From NCBI GenBank assembly GCA_017459345.1, contig JAFUDC010000044.1, positions 1-43,989 on the forward strand: a stretch of 43,989 nt of DNA, in the 5' to 3' direction. Source of the stretch: Eubacterium sp. Lineage in GTDB: Bacteria > Bacillota > Clostridia > Lachnospirales > Lachnospiraceae. The translations under genes were made by a program, and so were the position numbers. The notes under the pieces were generated by a model. It was not told where the DNA came from. It made no database searches and was given only the letters and a program-made list of their open reading frames with translations. Shown here one piece after another: positions 7,573 to 15,687 of the stretch; position 1 is the stretch's first letter; each line of letters opens with the position of its first letter.

Positions 7573-8763
7573 TCATCCCGCTGAGATAATTGCATCAGCG
7601 ATATATGAGATTGCTTTCTTTTGCAGGGCATCAACCTTATCTGTCCTTTCCCAGGGAAGATCAAGTTCAGGCCTGCCGAAGTGTCCGTATGCAGCAACCG
7701 GTTTATAAGTAACAGATGTGAGAGAGAGGTTATTTATAATACCGGCAACGCTGAAGTCGAATACTTCTTCTACGATTTGCTCTATGATAGCTTTTGGAAT
7801 TTCTTCGGTTCCAAAAGTGTCAATTTTCACTGATACCGGATCTGGAACTCCAATCGCATAGGCGAGGTTCACTTCACACTTTCTGCAAAGACCTGCAGCG
7901 ACAACATTGACAGCTGCATATCTGGCCATGTAGGCTGCAGAACGGTCCACCTTGGTCGGATCTTTGCCGGAGAAGGCTCCTCCGCCATGTCTTGCAATTC
8001 CACCATAGGTATCTACGATAATCTTCCGTCCGGTAAGTCCGGTATCTCCTTCCGGTCCGCCTACAACGAAGCGTCCGGTGGGATTGATGTGAATCTTCAC
8101 ATCCGGAAGCATATCTTTTCCATCGATGACCGCATCGATTACCTCTCTCTTTACATCAGCCCGAAGCTGCTCAATATCAACATCCGCACTGTGCTGAGTG
8201 GAGATAACCACTGTCTGGATACCGACTACGTTGCCGTTATCGTCATAAGCTACGGTCACCTGGGACTTTCCATCGGGATAGAGATAGGGTAAGATCCCAC
8301 TCTTTCTCACATAGGTAAGTCTCTTAGTCAGCTTATGTGCCAATGAGATGGAAAGAGGCATATACTCTTCCGTATCATCACAGGCATATCCATACATCAT
8401 GCCCTGGTCACCAGCTCCGATCAAACCGTCGGTCTGGTTAACACCCTGGGCTATATCCGGTGACTGGGAGATAACATTGGTAAGGACAAGGCAATTGTTA
8501 CCGTCCAGTCCCTTCTCTTTCCCGTCATAGCCTATCTCTAAAACAGCTTCCCGAACCTTCTTCACAATATCCAGCTTGGCTTTGGAGGTTACTTCGCCGG
8601 ATAAGAAAATCATGTTCTTGGATGCCACTGTCTCCATGGCTACATGAGACTGCGGATCCTGCTCGAGATAAGCATCTAACAGGGTGTCAGAAACAATATC
8701 ACATAATTTATCAGGATGTCCCTCTGTAACAGATTCGGATGTCAGTAAGTAGTACTTGCCCAT
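7573..8763 (-). CDS. metK: S-adenosylmethionine synthetase
   Basis: Methionine adenosyltransferase, which makes SAM from methionine and ATP. About 396 residues, normal for the family. Seen motifs are GHPDKLCD near residue 15 (ATP-binding His), GAGDQGMMYGYA (signature hexapeptide) and GGGAFSGKDPTKVDRSAAY (phosphate-binding loop). I place the start at ATG 8763 because GGAGG lies 8 nt upstream; a TTG five codons earlier overlaps the activase stop and is less likely. The gene begins 4 nt after the glycyl radical activase stop, so it is translated from the same message. Whether this is the only metK of the genome or a dedicated second copy cannot be seen here. Confidence 0.95.
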   Translation of the reverse strand: MGKYYLLTSESVTEGHPDKLCDIVSDTLLDAYLEQDPQSHVAMETVASKNMIFLSGEVTSKAKLDIVKKVREAVLEIGYDGKEKGLDGNNCLVLTNVISQSPDIAQGVNQTDGLIGAGDQGMMYGYACDDTEEYMPLSISLAHKLTKRLTYVRKSGILPYLYPDGKSQVTVAYDDNGNVVGIQTVVISTQHSADVDIEQLRADVKREVIDAVIDGKDMLPDVKIHINPTGRFVVGGPEGDTGLTGRKIIVDTYGGIARHGGGAFSGKDPTKVDRSAAYMARYAAVNVVAAGLCRKCEVNLAYAIGVPDPVSVKIDTFGTEEIPKAIIEQIVEEVFDFSVAGIINNLSLTSVTYKPVAAYGHFGRPELDLPWERTDKVDALQKKAISYIADAIISAG

Positions 8764-8767
8764 ACTA

Positions 8768-9700
8768 TCATCCTCCAATCTTACAGGTGAGGCCTTCCTC
8801 TTCTACTATCGCTTTTAACTCTTCCATGTACTCGGCAGCCGGAGACACTGTACCAGCCATCTCATAATCCTTGCCCATCATACCGTACTTGTTTGATCCA
8901 AGATCATGGTACGGAAGCAGATGAAGCTCGTCAACATTATGAAGGAAGCTGGTAAATGCTGCGATGCCTTTGATGGTTTTCTTGTCAGCATTGAAGCCCG
9001 GGATAACGGGAACACGAATCACCATCTTCTTTGCCAGATGAGAGATATATAAGGCATTCTTAAGAATCTGCTCATTGCCAACGCCGGTGAATTCCTTATG
9101 GATATCAGAATCGATATGCTTGATATCCATCATAACATAGTCAAGCAGAGGGATGATTTCATCCAGAACTGCTTCAGAAGCAAGTCCTGTTGTCTCAATT
9201 GCAGTGGTCCAGCCAACGGACCTGCAGGTCTTTAAGAGTTCTGCAAGGAACTTGTGCTGTACCAGGGCTTCCCCGCCTGATACGGTGATACCGCCTCCGG
9301 ATCTTCTGTATATGGTACGATCCTTGTATAATTCGATCATGACCTCCTCGACTGTCATCCATTTACCTGACATCTCGAGGGCTTTATGATAACATACATC
9401 TACACACTTACCGCAGCAGATACACTTGCTGTGATCAATCTTACCTGGAAAGAATAAGTTAGAAGCGCCTGTTGGACACACAACCTCACAATTGCCGCAC
9501 CCCACGCAGTTCTGCTCCTTGAACATAACTACGGGTTTCAATTCCTGTGACTCAGGATTGCAGCACCATTTACAGCGGAGTGGACATCCGTTCAGGAATA
9601 CGATGGTTCGAACTCCCGGTCCGTCGTTCACGGAGAATCTCTGCATATTATACACGAGACCCTTCACGTTAACGTCACTGTAAGGTTCCATATTTTCCAT
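8768..9700 (-). CDS. Glycyl radical enzyme activating enzyme (radical SAM)
   Basis: A 310-residue radical SAM activase that installs the glycyl radical on its partner enzyme. C39-x3-C43-x2-C46 binds the SAM [4Fe-4S] cluster. A ferredoxin-like insertion carries two more cluster motifs, C65-C68-C71-C75 and C93-C96-C99-C103. GGGITVSGGE follows, a SAM-binding element of the family. The insertion is typical of activases for diol dehydratases and similar eliminases, and unlike the short pyruvate formate-lyase activases. ATG 9700 has GGAGG 8 nt upstream; the earlier GTG at 9706 is less likely. It sits between its glycyl radical enzyme and metK on one operon. Confidence 0.93.
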   Translation of the reverse strand: MENMEPYSDVNVKGLVYNMQRFSVNDGPGVRTIVFLNGCPLRCKWCCNPESQELKPVVMFKEQNCVGCGNCEVVCPTGASNLFFPGKIDHSKCICCGKCVDVCYHKALEMSGKWMTVEEVMIELYKDRTIYRRSGGGITVSGGEALVQHKFLAELLKTCRSVGWTTAIETTGLASEAVLDEIIPLLDYVMMDIKHIDSDIHKEFTGVGNEQILKNALYISHLAKKMVIRVPVIPGFNADKKTIKGIAAFTSFLHNVDELHLLPYHDLGSNKYGMMGKDYEMAGTVSPAAEYMEELKAIVEEEGLTCKIGG

Positions 9701-9747
9701 ATACACTTCCTCCAGTCCGATGAGTGCAGATCAGTATTCAGATAAGC

Positions 9748-9765
9748 TTCCATGCAGGCATGGAA
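9748..9765 (-). other. Intercistronic hairpin 2
   Basis: TTCCATGC and GCATGGAA form an 8-bp inverted repeat separated by two bases in the 155-bp gap between the glycyl radical enzyme gene and its activase gene. It may affect mRNA stability or activase translation. Confidence 0.45.
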
Positions 9766-9801
9766 AGATTAATCCAAAAACTGATTTACAATCCAAGACT
9801 A

Positions 9802-9821
9802 GCCCCACCAAAAGGTGGGGC
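9802..9821 (-). other. Intercistronic hairpin 1, GC-rich
   Basis: GCCCCACC (9802-9809) and GGTGGGGC (9814-9821) form a perfect 8-bp stem with a 4-nt loop just after the glycyl radical enzyme stop codon. No T run follows on the minus strand. It may therefore act as a partial terminator or 3' stabiliser that keeps the enzyme more abundant than its activase, as the stoichiometry would require. Confidence 0.6.
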
Positions 9822-9855
9822 ATGTCTGTAATTCAATTAATTAATATACTATTAA

Positions 9856-12456
9856 TTAGAAGGACTGCTCTGTACGTGCAATGATGTCATCCTGAACTTC
9901 CTTAGCAAGTACGGTCCAATGAGCGGAGTATCCAGCTACACGAACAACGAGGTCTTTGTAGTTCTCCGGATGTGCCTGAGCATCAAGCAGAGTCTCTTTA
10001 TCGATAACGTTGAACTGTACATGCATACCCTTCTTATCGAAGTAGTTACGTACAACTGCTGCGAAGTTCATAAGTCCCTGATCACCTGCTACTGCGGATG
10101 GTAAGAACTTCTGGTTGTAAAGTGTACCATTGGAGATGTTCAGCTGGTCGAGCTTAGCTACGGAGTTACCTGCAGCTGTCGGGCCCTTAACGTCATGACC
10201 CTGACGTGGGGAAACACCATCAGCCAGAGGAGCGTTGGAGTAACGTCCATCCGGAAGAGCCTGTACATCTTTACCAAAGAGTACGTTAGCGGATACCGGG
10301 TAGCATCCAGCCTGATACTGGCCGCCACGCGGGTTCTTATATTTCTCTACCTCATGAGAGTAGATCTGGGTTGCCTTACGTGCACAGAAGTCAACTTCGT
10401 CAATATCGTTACCGAAGCATGGTGTAGCATCGAGGATCTGACGGATTCTGTCATACTCAGCTCTCTTAGCATCGCTGATTGCATGGCTGGAAGTTCCAAC
10501 TCTGCCAGCGGAGATGCTGGATGTAGCACCCTTCTCAGCAAGGATCTTCTGAACTACTGCGTTGATGATAGCTTCCATATCATCTGTTGTGGAAACGTTG
10601 CTTGTTCTGTTAGTAACAGCTGCTGCAGCGTCTTCCGGCGGAGCGGACATAACTACGAACGGGCCATCATAGCAGCCAGCGCCGAGTTCTGCACCGAAGT
10701 TGTTCTCCATAGCTTCATAAATCTGCTGCATTGTGAGGTCTTTGTCCTCAAATACATGCTTCTGGATACAGTAGATAGCATCACCAGTATCGATGTTACC
10801 GAATGCCTGCGGGCCAGTGAAGTTGTAGATAGCTCCACCTTCCATAACGGTCTTACCTCTTGCGATACAGTCATCAACCAGTGCGGACATGAATGGCAGA
10901 GGAGCACGCTGTGCATGAGCGATATCTACAGCATTGTCGGACTCAACCAGCTTCTCAACGAAGTACTCAATCTGGGTCTGAAGTGCGCCGTAAACGTCAT
11001 CCATGGATGTCCATTCTGGCATAGTCTTGCAAACCGGTCCTAACTGCTTGCCATCACGGTTCTTTCCACCATGGATAGCAATATCGAATACCTTAGCTAC
11101 ATTGAAGAATGCGGAGTCATGCCAACCTTCTGTCTTGTGCGGGCACTGTGGCTCTACACAACCGATGATACAGTAGTTACGAGCATCTGCAAGAGTTAAT
11201 CCTCTGTTGCAAAGAGCAGGGATAATAGCCTCATCATTGTAGAATGCAGGAACACCCATACCTAATCTAGCCAGCTCACAAGCTCTAAGTAAGAACTCGT
11301 CAGGAGTCTGGTTGTGAATACGTACGGAGAAGGAAGGAGCGGGCAGTCTAACGTGAGCTGCTGCGTTCATACACATATAGGAAATCGGGTTTGTAATATC
11401 AAGACCGTCTTCTGTCTGTCCACCAACACCGAAGTTCTGGAATACAGCGTATCCAGCGAATGCCTGATCGGAAACGTCATCACGGGTCTTGTTTACATGG
11501 TTCAGTAATACGAAGATACAGTCGATCAGTTCCTGAGCAAACTCTGTGGAAATGTTCTTGTCTGCCTCAAGGAATGGCCACATATATGTATCAAAACGTC
11601 CTGGAGAAATGGAATGTCCATTAGCTTCGATCTGAACTAATGCCTGAACGAACCAGAATGCCTGACAAGCCTCATAGAAGTTTGTAGCTCCATTTTCCGG
11701 AACGCGGTCACAGTTCTTGGAAATCTGAAGTAATTCAGCTTTTCTTACAGGATCTGTGCAGGTAGCTGCCATCTCAGCTGCTTTCTTGCTGTATCTCTTA
11801 GCAAAGTTGATAGCTGCATTGTAGGAGATGATAACTGCTTCGTAGAATGTTCTCTTCTGTAAGTAGTCAGGATCATTACGATCGAGCTTGCCCATAGCTT
11901 CAACAACTTCAGCGATAACGCCCTTGAAACCTTTGTTAAGAACCTTGCCGTAGTCTACGCAAACATGTCCGATACCACCAAAGTAGTAGTTACCAACTGT
12001 GAAAACGCCGCCAGCCTGGCAGTCAAGAGCTTCCTGGCTCATGTAGGATGTAGCTAATTCACTAGTGGTTTTGCCCTTCCAGTATTTGAATACTTCGTGA
12101 AGGATGTCTGCTGTTTCTTCTGTGATTACGAATGGGTCACACATACGTGTAGCCATGGTCTTGAACTCTTTCTCTACCCAGTCGAAAGAGAACTCAGGAC
12201 AAAGGTTTGTGGAACGTGGCTTAACGGAAAGAGCACCAACGATAAGCTCGTTGTCACGGATAACTACAGGAAGATTGTTGAAGATCTTCTCGTTAGCTTT
12301 TGCTCTTCTCATTACAGCAGGCTGACCCTCTGTCTCTTTGTAAGACTCTGTAATCAGGACGGCTCTATACGGTTCTACTTCTGGTACAGCATTAACAACT
12401 TCTGCCTTTAAAGCTTTAATACGTGCGGTTGGCTCTGTAAACCCTTTTGCTATCAT
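9856..12456 (-). CDS. Glycyl radical enzyme, diol-dehydratase type, with internal insertion
   Basis: An 866-residue glycyl radical eliminase. Counting from ATG 12456, His164, Ser282, Cys433, Glu435 and Asp447 fall at the same numbers I recall for the B12-independent glycerol dehydratase of Clostridium butyricum. The thiyl motif is IIGCVEPQ and the glycyl radical Gly842 is in RVAGYSAHW. This favours glycerol or 1,2-propanediol dehydration over choline or isethionate cleavage. The protein is about 79 residues longer than the 787-residue glycerol dehydratase. The extra length is one insertion (about residues 592-668) with an amphipathic helix, MEAIINAVVQKILAE, in a Ser/Gly/Ala/Thr-rich setting. 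ATG 12456 has AAGGAGG upstream; a GTG nine codons earlier contains that ribosome site. No microcompartment shell gene is in the window. The exact substrate is not proven. Confidence 0.9.
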   Translation of the reverse strand: MIAKGFTEPTARIKALKAEVVNAVPEVEPYRAVLITESYKETEGQPAVMRRAKANEKIFNNLPVVIRDNELIVGALSVKPRSTNLCPEFSFDWVEKEFKTMATRMCDPFVITEETADILHEVFKYWKGKTTSELATSYMSQEALDCQAGGVFTVGNYYFGGIGHVCVDYGKVLNKGFKGVIAEVVEAMGKLDRNDPDYLQKRTFYEAVIISYNAAINFAKRYSKKAAEMAATCTDPVRKAELLQISKNCDRVPENGATNFYEACQAFWFVQALVQIEANGHSISPGRFDTYMWPFLEADKNISTEFAQELIDCIFVLLNHVNKTRDDVSDQAFAGYAVFQNFGVGGQTEDGLDITNPISYMCMNAAAHVRLPAPSFSVRIHNQTPDEFLLRACELARLGMGVPAFYNDEAIIPALCNRGLTLADARNYCIIGCVEPQCPHKTEGWHDSAFFNVAKVFDIAIHGGKNRDGKQLGPVCKTMPEWTSMDDVYGALQTQIEYFVEKLVESDNAVDIAHAQRAPLPFMSALVDDCIARGKTVMEGGAIYNFTGPQAFGNIDTGDAIYCIQKHVFEDKDLTMQQIYEAMENNFGAELGAGCYDGPFVVMSAPPEDAAAAVTNRTSNVSTTDDMEAIINAVVQKILAEKGATSSISAGRVGTSSHAISDAKRAEYDRIRQILDATPCFGNDIDEVDFCARKATQIYSHEVEKYKNPRGGQYQAGCYPVSANVLFGKDVQALPDGRYSNAPLADGVSPRQGHDVKGPTAAGNSVAKLDQLNISNGTLYNQKFLPSAVAGDQGLMNFAAVVRNYFDKKGMHVQFNVIDKETLLDAQAHPENYKDLVVRVAGYSAHWTVLAKEVQDDIIARTEQSF

Positions 12457-12480
12457 TACATTTTCCTCCTTAATAGATGG

Positions 12481-12511
12481 CACATCAATGATCTTTATGA
12501 GAGTTGATGTG
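12481..12511 (-). promoter_or_regulatory. Leader inverted repeat of the glycyl radical operon
   Basis: CACATCAA (12481-12488) and TTGATGTG (12504-12511) form an 8-bp inverted repeat with a 15-nt loop, just upstream of the ribosome binding site. It is a candidate operator or mRNA leader hairpin. Confidence 0.45.
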
Positions 12512-12611
12512 CAATTAAAATGTTTTGAGAGATGATGACTCAGACGGGAATGTCCCCATTCCCATTACCCAACCTGTAAATCAACCATAACTGAGTATTC
12601 ATCTGTTTACC

Positions 12612-12617
12612 ATTATA
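12612..12617 (-). promoter_or_regulatory. Candidate -10 box of the glycyl radical operon
   Basis: A perfect TATAAT on the minus strand about 155 nt upstream of the start codon. No TTGACA-like hexamer is present 16-18 bp further up, as expected for a promoter that depends on an activator such as the AraC-type regulator. The remaining gap 12457-13140 is AT-rich (especially 12640-13040) and shows no gene I can support. Confidence 0.45.
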
Positions 12618-13140
12618 CTTGCACGAAAGAAATTGCGTTAGGAATATCCAATCAGATGTTTGGCAATAATCCTTTGGAAAACATTTACATTAATCTGGGC
12701 AAATGTACAAAAAAACGTCAAGAGGGTGATATTTTTTTGTAAAAACAACGAATTCCCTTTTTTAAAAAGGAACAAATTGTTATCAGATGCAAGAATTTTT
12801 TACATCCATCTGTTTGAATCTGATGCACAAATGGCACATTTCGTCAATTGAAATATCCAATTTAATTAATCGTATTATTCCGCACTCTGCCTGCAGATAG
12901 TACAAGTAATTAATTAACAGAGATTTTATTCATATTTGGACACTGTATATTCTTTGTATTTTTCGTGGATTCTTTTAGGATTATATTATTAGCATTTTTC
13001 TGATTTGTACTATTTCTTATCCTAATTATATTTTTATTCATCATTGATAAAAGGGAGGATTTATGATATTTTAAGAGTAACTGCGGCAGGATGCCGACAG
13101 TCTTTAATATACAGGAAAACTACACAGGAGGTGAACTTTA

Positions 13141-13662
13141 GTGGCAACAGCAATCCACGAGTCATCAGAATGCACCACATTCCAGACAGGGCTTATGCCC
13201 CGAATGCAGAGAATCGGCAAGCTTGATTATGCCATCTTTGACGGAGATTATGAGAATCATGCCTTTGATATCCATTTTGACTTTCGCGTAAAGTACAATT
13301 ACCTGAAAAAGCAGTCCGGGGATGTGATTAAGAATGACCACATCATTCTGCAGAACCAGCGCAGCGCCTTCTTCCTTCTCTTTGAGATCAAGAATCCGCA
13401 GTTTAAGGAGCAGGAAGATGGAAGCCGGACATTTGAAGAGAAGGGGCATAGCAGCCATTACGATTATACCATATCCGTGACCAGAAAGGTTTCTGCCGCT
13501 CCGACCAAGGCAGACCCCAGGCAGCTGATTAAGGATGGCAATGTCACAGAAGGCCTTAACGCCATGCTGCAGCAGCACGGTCTTAACATCGAAGTGGAGG
13601 GTGAGTCCGCTGTTGCTGACTATATGAAGTCCTGGAAGCTTGGACACCCTGACGAAAACTAA
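13141..13662 (+). CDS. Unrecognised conserved-looking protein
   Basis: A 173-residue soluble protein I do not recognise. It starts with GTG at 13141, supported by AGGAGGTGA 8 nt upstream. The N-terminal two thirds look like a beta-rich domain (GKLDYAIFDGDYENHAFDIHF, then FDFRVKYNY and SAFFLLFEIKNPQF), followed by a charged loop and a C-terminal helical part. No signal peptide or membrane segment. It is followed 55 bp later by a gene for a membrane protein on the same strand, so the two may be co-transcribed and end at the terminator after 14470. The codon use and the ribosome site make it a real gene. Confidence 0.75.
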   Translation: MATAIHESSECTTFQTGLMPRMQRIGKLDYAIFDGDYENHAFDIHFDFRVKYNYLKKQSGDVIKNDHIILQNQRSAFFLLFEIKNPQFKEQEDGSRTFEEKGHSSHYDYTISVTRKVSAAPTKADPRQLIKDGNVTEGLNAMLQQHGLNIEVEGESAVADYMKSWKLGHPDEN

Positions 13663-13717
13663 AGTTTTCCGGACGGGCAGTTACCACTATATATAATACA
13701 TACTGGGAGATGAGATT

Positions 13718-14470
13718 ATGTTTGAGATGTTTATCACAGCCCTTGCCGCCATTGCCGTGGCTGTCTACGGGTTTTCAAGATCCGCCTTCATGACCGGACC
13801 TTATGTGTTCTACTACCGGGCCGGGCTGGCGATCATCCTGTTCCTGATCCTGATGTTTGTGATCATCCGGTCCTGGGTCCGCCACCACAGGATCAACGCC
13901 CTCCATGTGAATTATGATGAGTATATGTACTACCACAAGTACACTTCTCTCCTATACCGGGCAGGTTACTTTATCAGTTATCTGATTCAGAATATTCTCT
14001 TTGATTATAATTACATGCGAAGGAACTTTAACTTCTGCAAGGGTGTGGATGCCTACGACGGGGGTGTGGGAGATTACTATATCAAGTTCCGCAATACCTG
14101 GTTCCGCTACCTGAAGCTGACCCTGCTTCGCCATAAGGTTTCTATTAAAAAGCTCCAGTCCTTCGCGGCCCAGCAGAAGAACGGCCTGATCCTCGCCGCC
14201 ATGGAGACGGAGGAAGAAAAAGAGCGATGCATAAACTTTACCAGGGATGTCCAGAAGTTATTTGATGAACACCATATCATGGGGGACCATCTTCTTCGGA
14301 CCCTCCCGGACTATGGTAAGATTCCGGTTTACTTCCGCAACAACCTGATCCGGATTCACCAGATTCATCTGTACTTAGAGCAGTATGATCCCGAGATTCA
14401 GAAGCTTGTGGGATTCCTGCAGATCCACCAGGGCAAGGATGTGAATGATTACAAGAAGACAATATTTTAA
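13718..14470 (+). CDS. Unrecognised membrane protein
   Basis: A 250-residue protein with two N-terminal transmembrane segments (about residues 3-20 and 34-51) and a third weaker hydrophobic stretch near 80-95. A mostly hydrophilic C-terminal region follows, rich in Lys, Tyr and Arg (for example YYIKFRNTWFRYLKLTLLRH). No family is recognised. It is downstream of another unrecognised gene on the same strand and ends at a strong terminator. A role at the inner face of the membrane is possible, but nothing more can be said. Confidence 0.7.
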   Translation: MFEMFITALAAIAVAVYGFSRSAFMTGPYVFYYRAGLAIILFLILMFVIIRSWVRHHRINALHVNYDEYMYYHKYTSLLYRAGYFISYLIQNILFDYNYMRRNFNFCKGVDAYDGGVGDYYIKFRNTWFRYLKLTLLRHKVSIKKLQSFAAQQKNGLILAAMETEEEKERCINFTRDVQKLFDEHHIMGDHLLRTLPDYGKIPVYFRNNLIRIHQIHLYLEQYDPEIQKLVGFLQIHQGKDVNDYKKTIF

Positions 14471-14475
14471 AATAA

Positions 14476-14504
14476 GGCAGCGGTCAGACCGCTGCCTTTC
14501 TTTA
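14476..14504. terminator. Bidirectional terminator between convergent genes
   Basis: GGCAGCGGT (14476-14484) pairs with ACCGCTGCC (14488-14496), followed by TTTCTTT on the plus strand; A-rich sequence precedes it, so it can also serve rlmB on the minus strand. Confidence 0.8.
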
Positions 14505-15251
14505 TCTGTTCTTATTATTTCTCTGCCTCACAATCTCAAAGGCCAGCACACCGGCTGCCACGGAGGCATTCAGGGAGTCGATATCTCCCTTCATGGGAAT
14601 GGAGGCGATATAATCACATTTCTCCCTGATAAGGCGGCTCACCCCGCTGCCCTCATTGCCGATGACCAGGCCGATAGGACCGGTCAGGTTCACATCATAC
14701 ATCCTCTCCCCGTCCATGTCTCCGCAGACAAACCACATGCCCCGCTTTTTCAGCTCGTCAATGGTCCGGCCCAGGTTAGTCACCCGGGCAACCGGAGTGT
14801 AGTGGATGGCGCCTGCCGATACCTTGGCAACAGTGCCGGTAAGGCCCACAGCTCTCCGTTTGGGAATGATCAGGCCATGAGCTCCGGCCAGGTTGGCCGT
14901 ACGGAGGATGGCACCCAGATTATGGGGGTCTTCGATCTCATCACAGAGGATAAAGAAGGGATCCTCTCCCTTCTCTTCCGCCTTCTTGAAGAGGTCTTCC
15001 ACATCTGCGTATTCATAAGCTGCTGCCACAGCCACAACACCCTGATGCTTTCCATGGTCAGACAGAGAGTCCAGCTTCTCCCGGGAGACGTAGCGAACCA
15101 GGGTATCCTGCTTCCTGCTCTCCCTTAAGATGGACTTGATGGGTCCGTCCTGGCATCCGTCCAGGATGAACAGTTTATCTATGGTTTTGCCGGAACGGTA
15201 GGCTTCCAGAACCGGATTCCGGCCGATTATGGTTGTTTCTTCGTATGACAT
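14502..15251 (-). CDS. rlmB: 23S rRNA 2'-O-ribose methyltransferase RlmB (TrmH family)
   Basis: A 249-residue SPOUT methyltransferase expected to methylate the ribose of G2251 in 23S rRNA. The N-terminal substrate-binding domain starts at IIGRNPVLEAY. The three SPOUT motifs are DPHNLGAILRTANLAG, LVIGNEGSGVS and IPMKGDIDSLNASVAAG. Length is normal. It lies after mrnC and cysS, an order common in Firmicutes. AAGGAG stands 5 nt before ATG 15251. A paralogous TrmH-type enzyme with another target is possible but less likely given the neighbourhood. Confidence 0.93.
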   Translation of the reverse strand: MSYEETTIIGRNPVLEAYRSGKTIDKLFILDGCQDGPIKSILRESRKQDTLVRYVSREKLDSLSDHGKHQGVVAVAAAYEYADVEDLFKKAEEKGEDPFFILCDEIEDPHNLGAILRTANLAGAHGLIIPKRRAVGLTGTVAKVSAGAIHYTPVARVTNLGRTIDELKKRGMWFVCGDMDGERMYDVNLTGPIGLVIGNEGSGVSRLIREKCDYIASIPMKGDIDSLNASVAAGVLAFEIVRQRNNKNR

Positions 15252-15281
15252 GGGGTCTCCTTGTATAAAGTATAGTCGTCT

Positions 15282-15680
15282 TCACTCATCCTTAAGCCCC
15301 AGCTCCACAAGCTCCAGTATCCGGTCTGTTCTGCCGCGCAAGTACAGATAGCCCACCAGGGCTTCAAAGCCGGTGGCGATCCGGTAATCATGCCTGGTCT
15401 GGTTCTTTGCCGTGGTGGCCGGCTTGGCATTGCAGCCCCGGCGGAAGATGGCAAGCTCCTCCTGGCTTAAGGCCGGCTTGATCTTTTTGATCAGGTCAGC
15501 CTGGGCGGCAGCATTGACATAGGAGATGGCCTCCTTATGATAGCGGCCGGGTCTGGTATTGCCCCTTGTCACGATGACTGTCCGGATGATGAGCTCATAG
15601 ACGGCATCTCCGATATAGGCGAAGGACAGGGGGGAGTAGGTCTTAAGCTGGTCTTCGCTGAGTACAAATCTCTGATTCAT
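15282..15680 (-). CDS. mrnC: Mini-ribonuclease III
   Basis: A 132-residue RNase III-like nuclease lacking a double-stranded RNA-binding domain, involved in 23S rRNA 3' maturation in Bacillus. The catalytic block is SFAYIGDAVYELIIR near residue 19 and the second motif is ATGFEALVGYLYL near the C terminus. I start it at ATG 15680 (MNQRFVLSEDQL), 7 nt after the cysS stop; an open frame extends further upstream but overlaps cysS and is not conserved-looking. The operon order cysS-mrnC-rlmB is typical of Firmicutes. Confidence 0.93.
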   Translation of the reverse strand: MNQRFVLSEDQLKTYSPLSFAYIGDAVYELIIRTVIVTRGNTRPGRYHKEAISYVNAAAQADLIKKIKPALSQEELAIFRRGCNAKPATTAKNQTRHDYRIATGFEALVGYLYLRGRTDRILELVELGLKDE

Positions 15681-15687
15681 GCAGCCC

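Noticed and set aside
10195..11043. A 282-codon open frame antisense to the glycyl radical enzyme gene
   Set aside because: It lies wholly inside a gene with perfect active-site conservation, has no ribosome site and its translation resembles no protein family. It is a shadow of the strongly biased codon use on the other strand.
9856..12456. Choline trimethylamine-lyase or isethionate sulfite-lyase identity
   Set aside because: His164, Ser282 and Asp447 positions match the diol/glycerol dehydratase pattern, not the substrate-binding residues I recall for those lyases. No aldehyde dehydrogenase or choline gene lies nearby.
12640..13040. A gene in the AT-rich gap upstream of the glycyl radical operon, such as the 63-codon frame at 12660-12851
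   Set aside because: No ribosome site, no family resemblance and a base composition typical of intergenic DNA.
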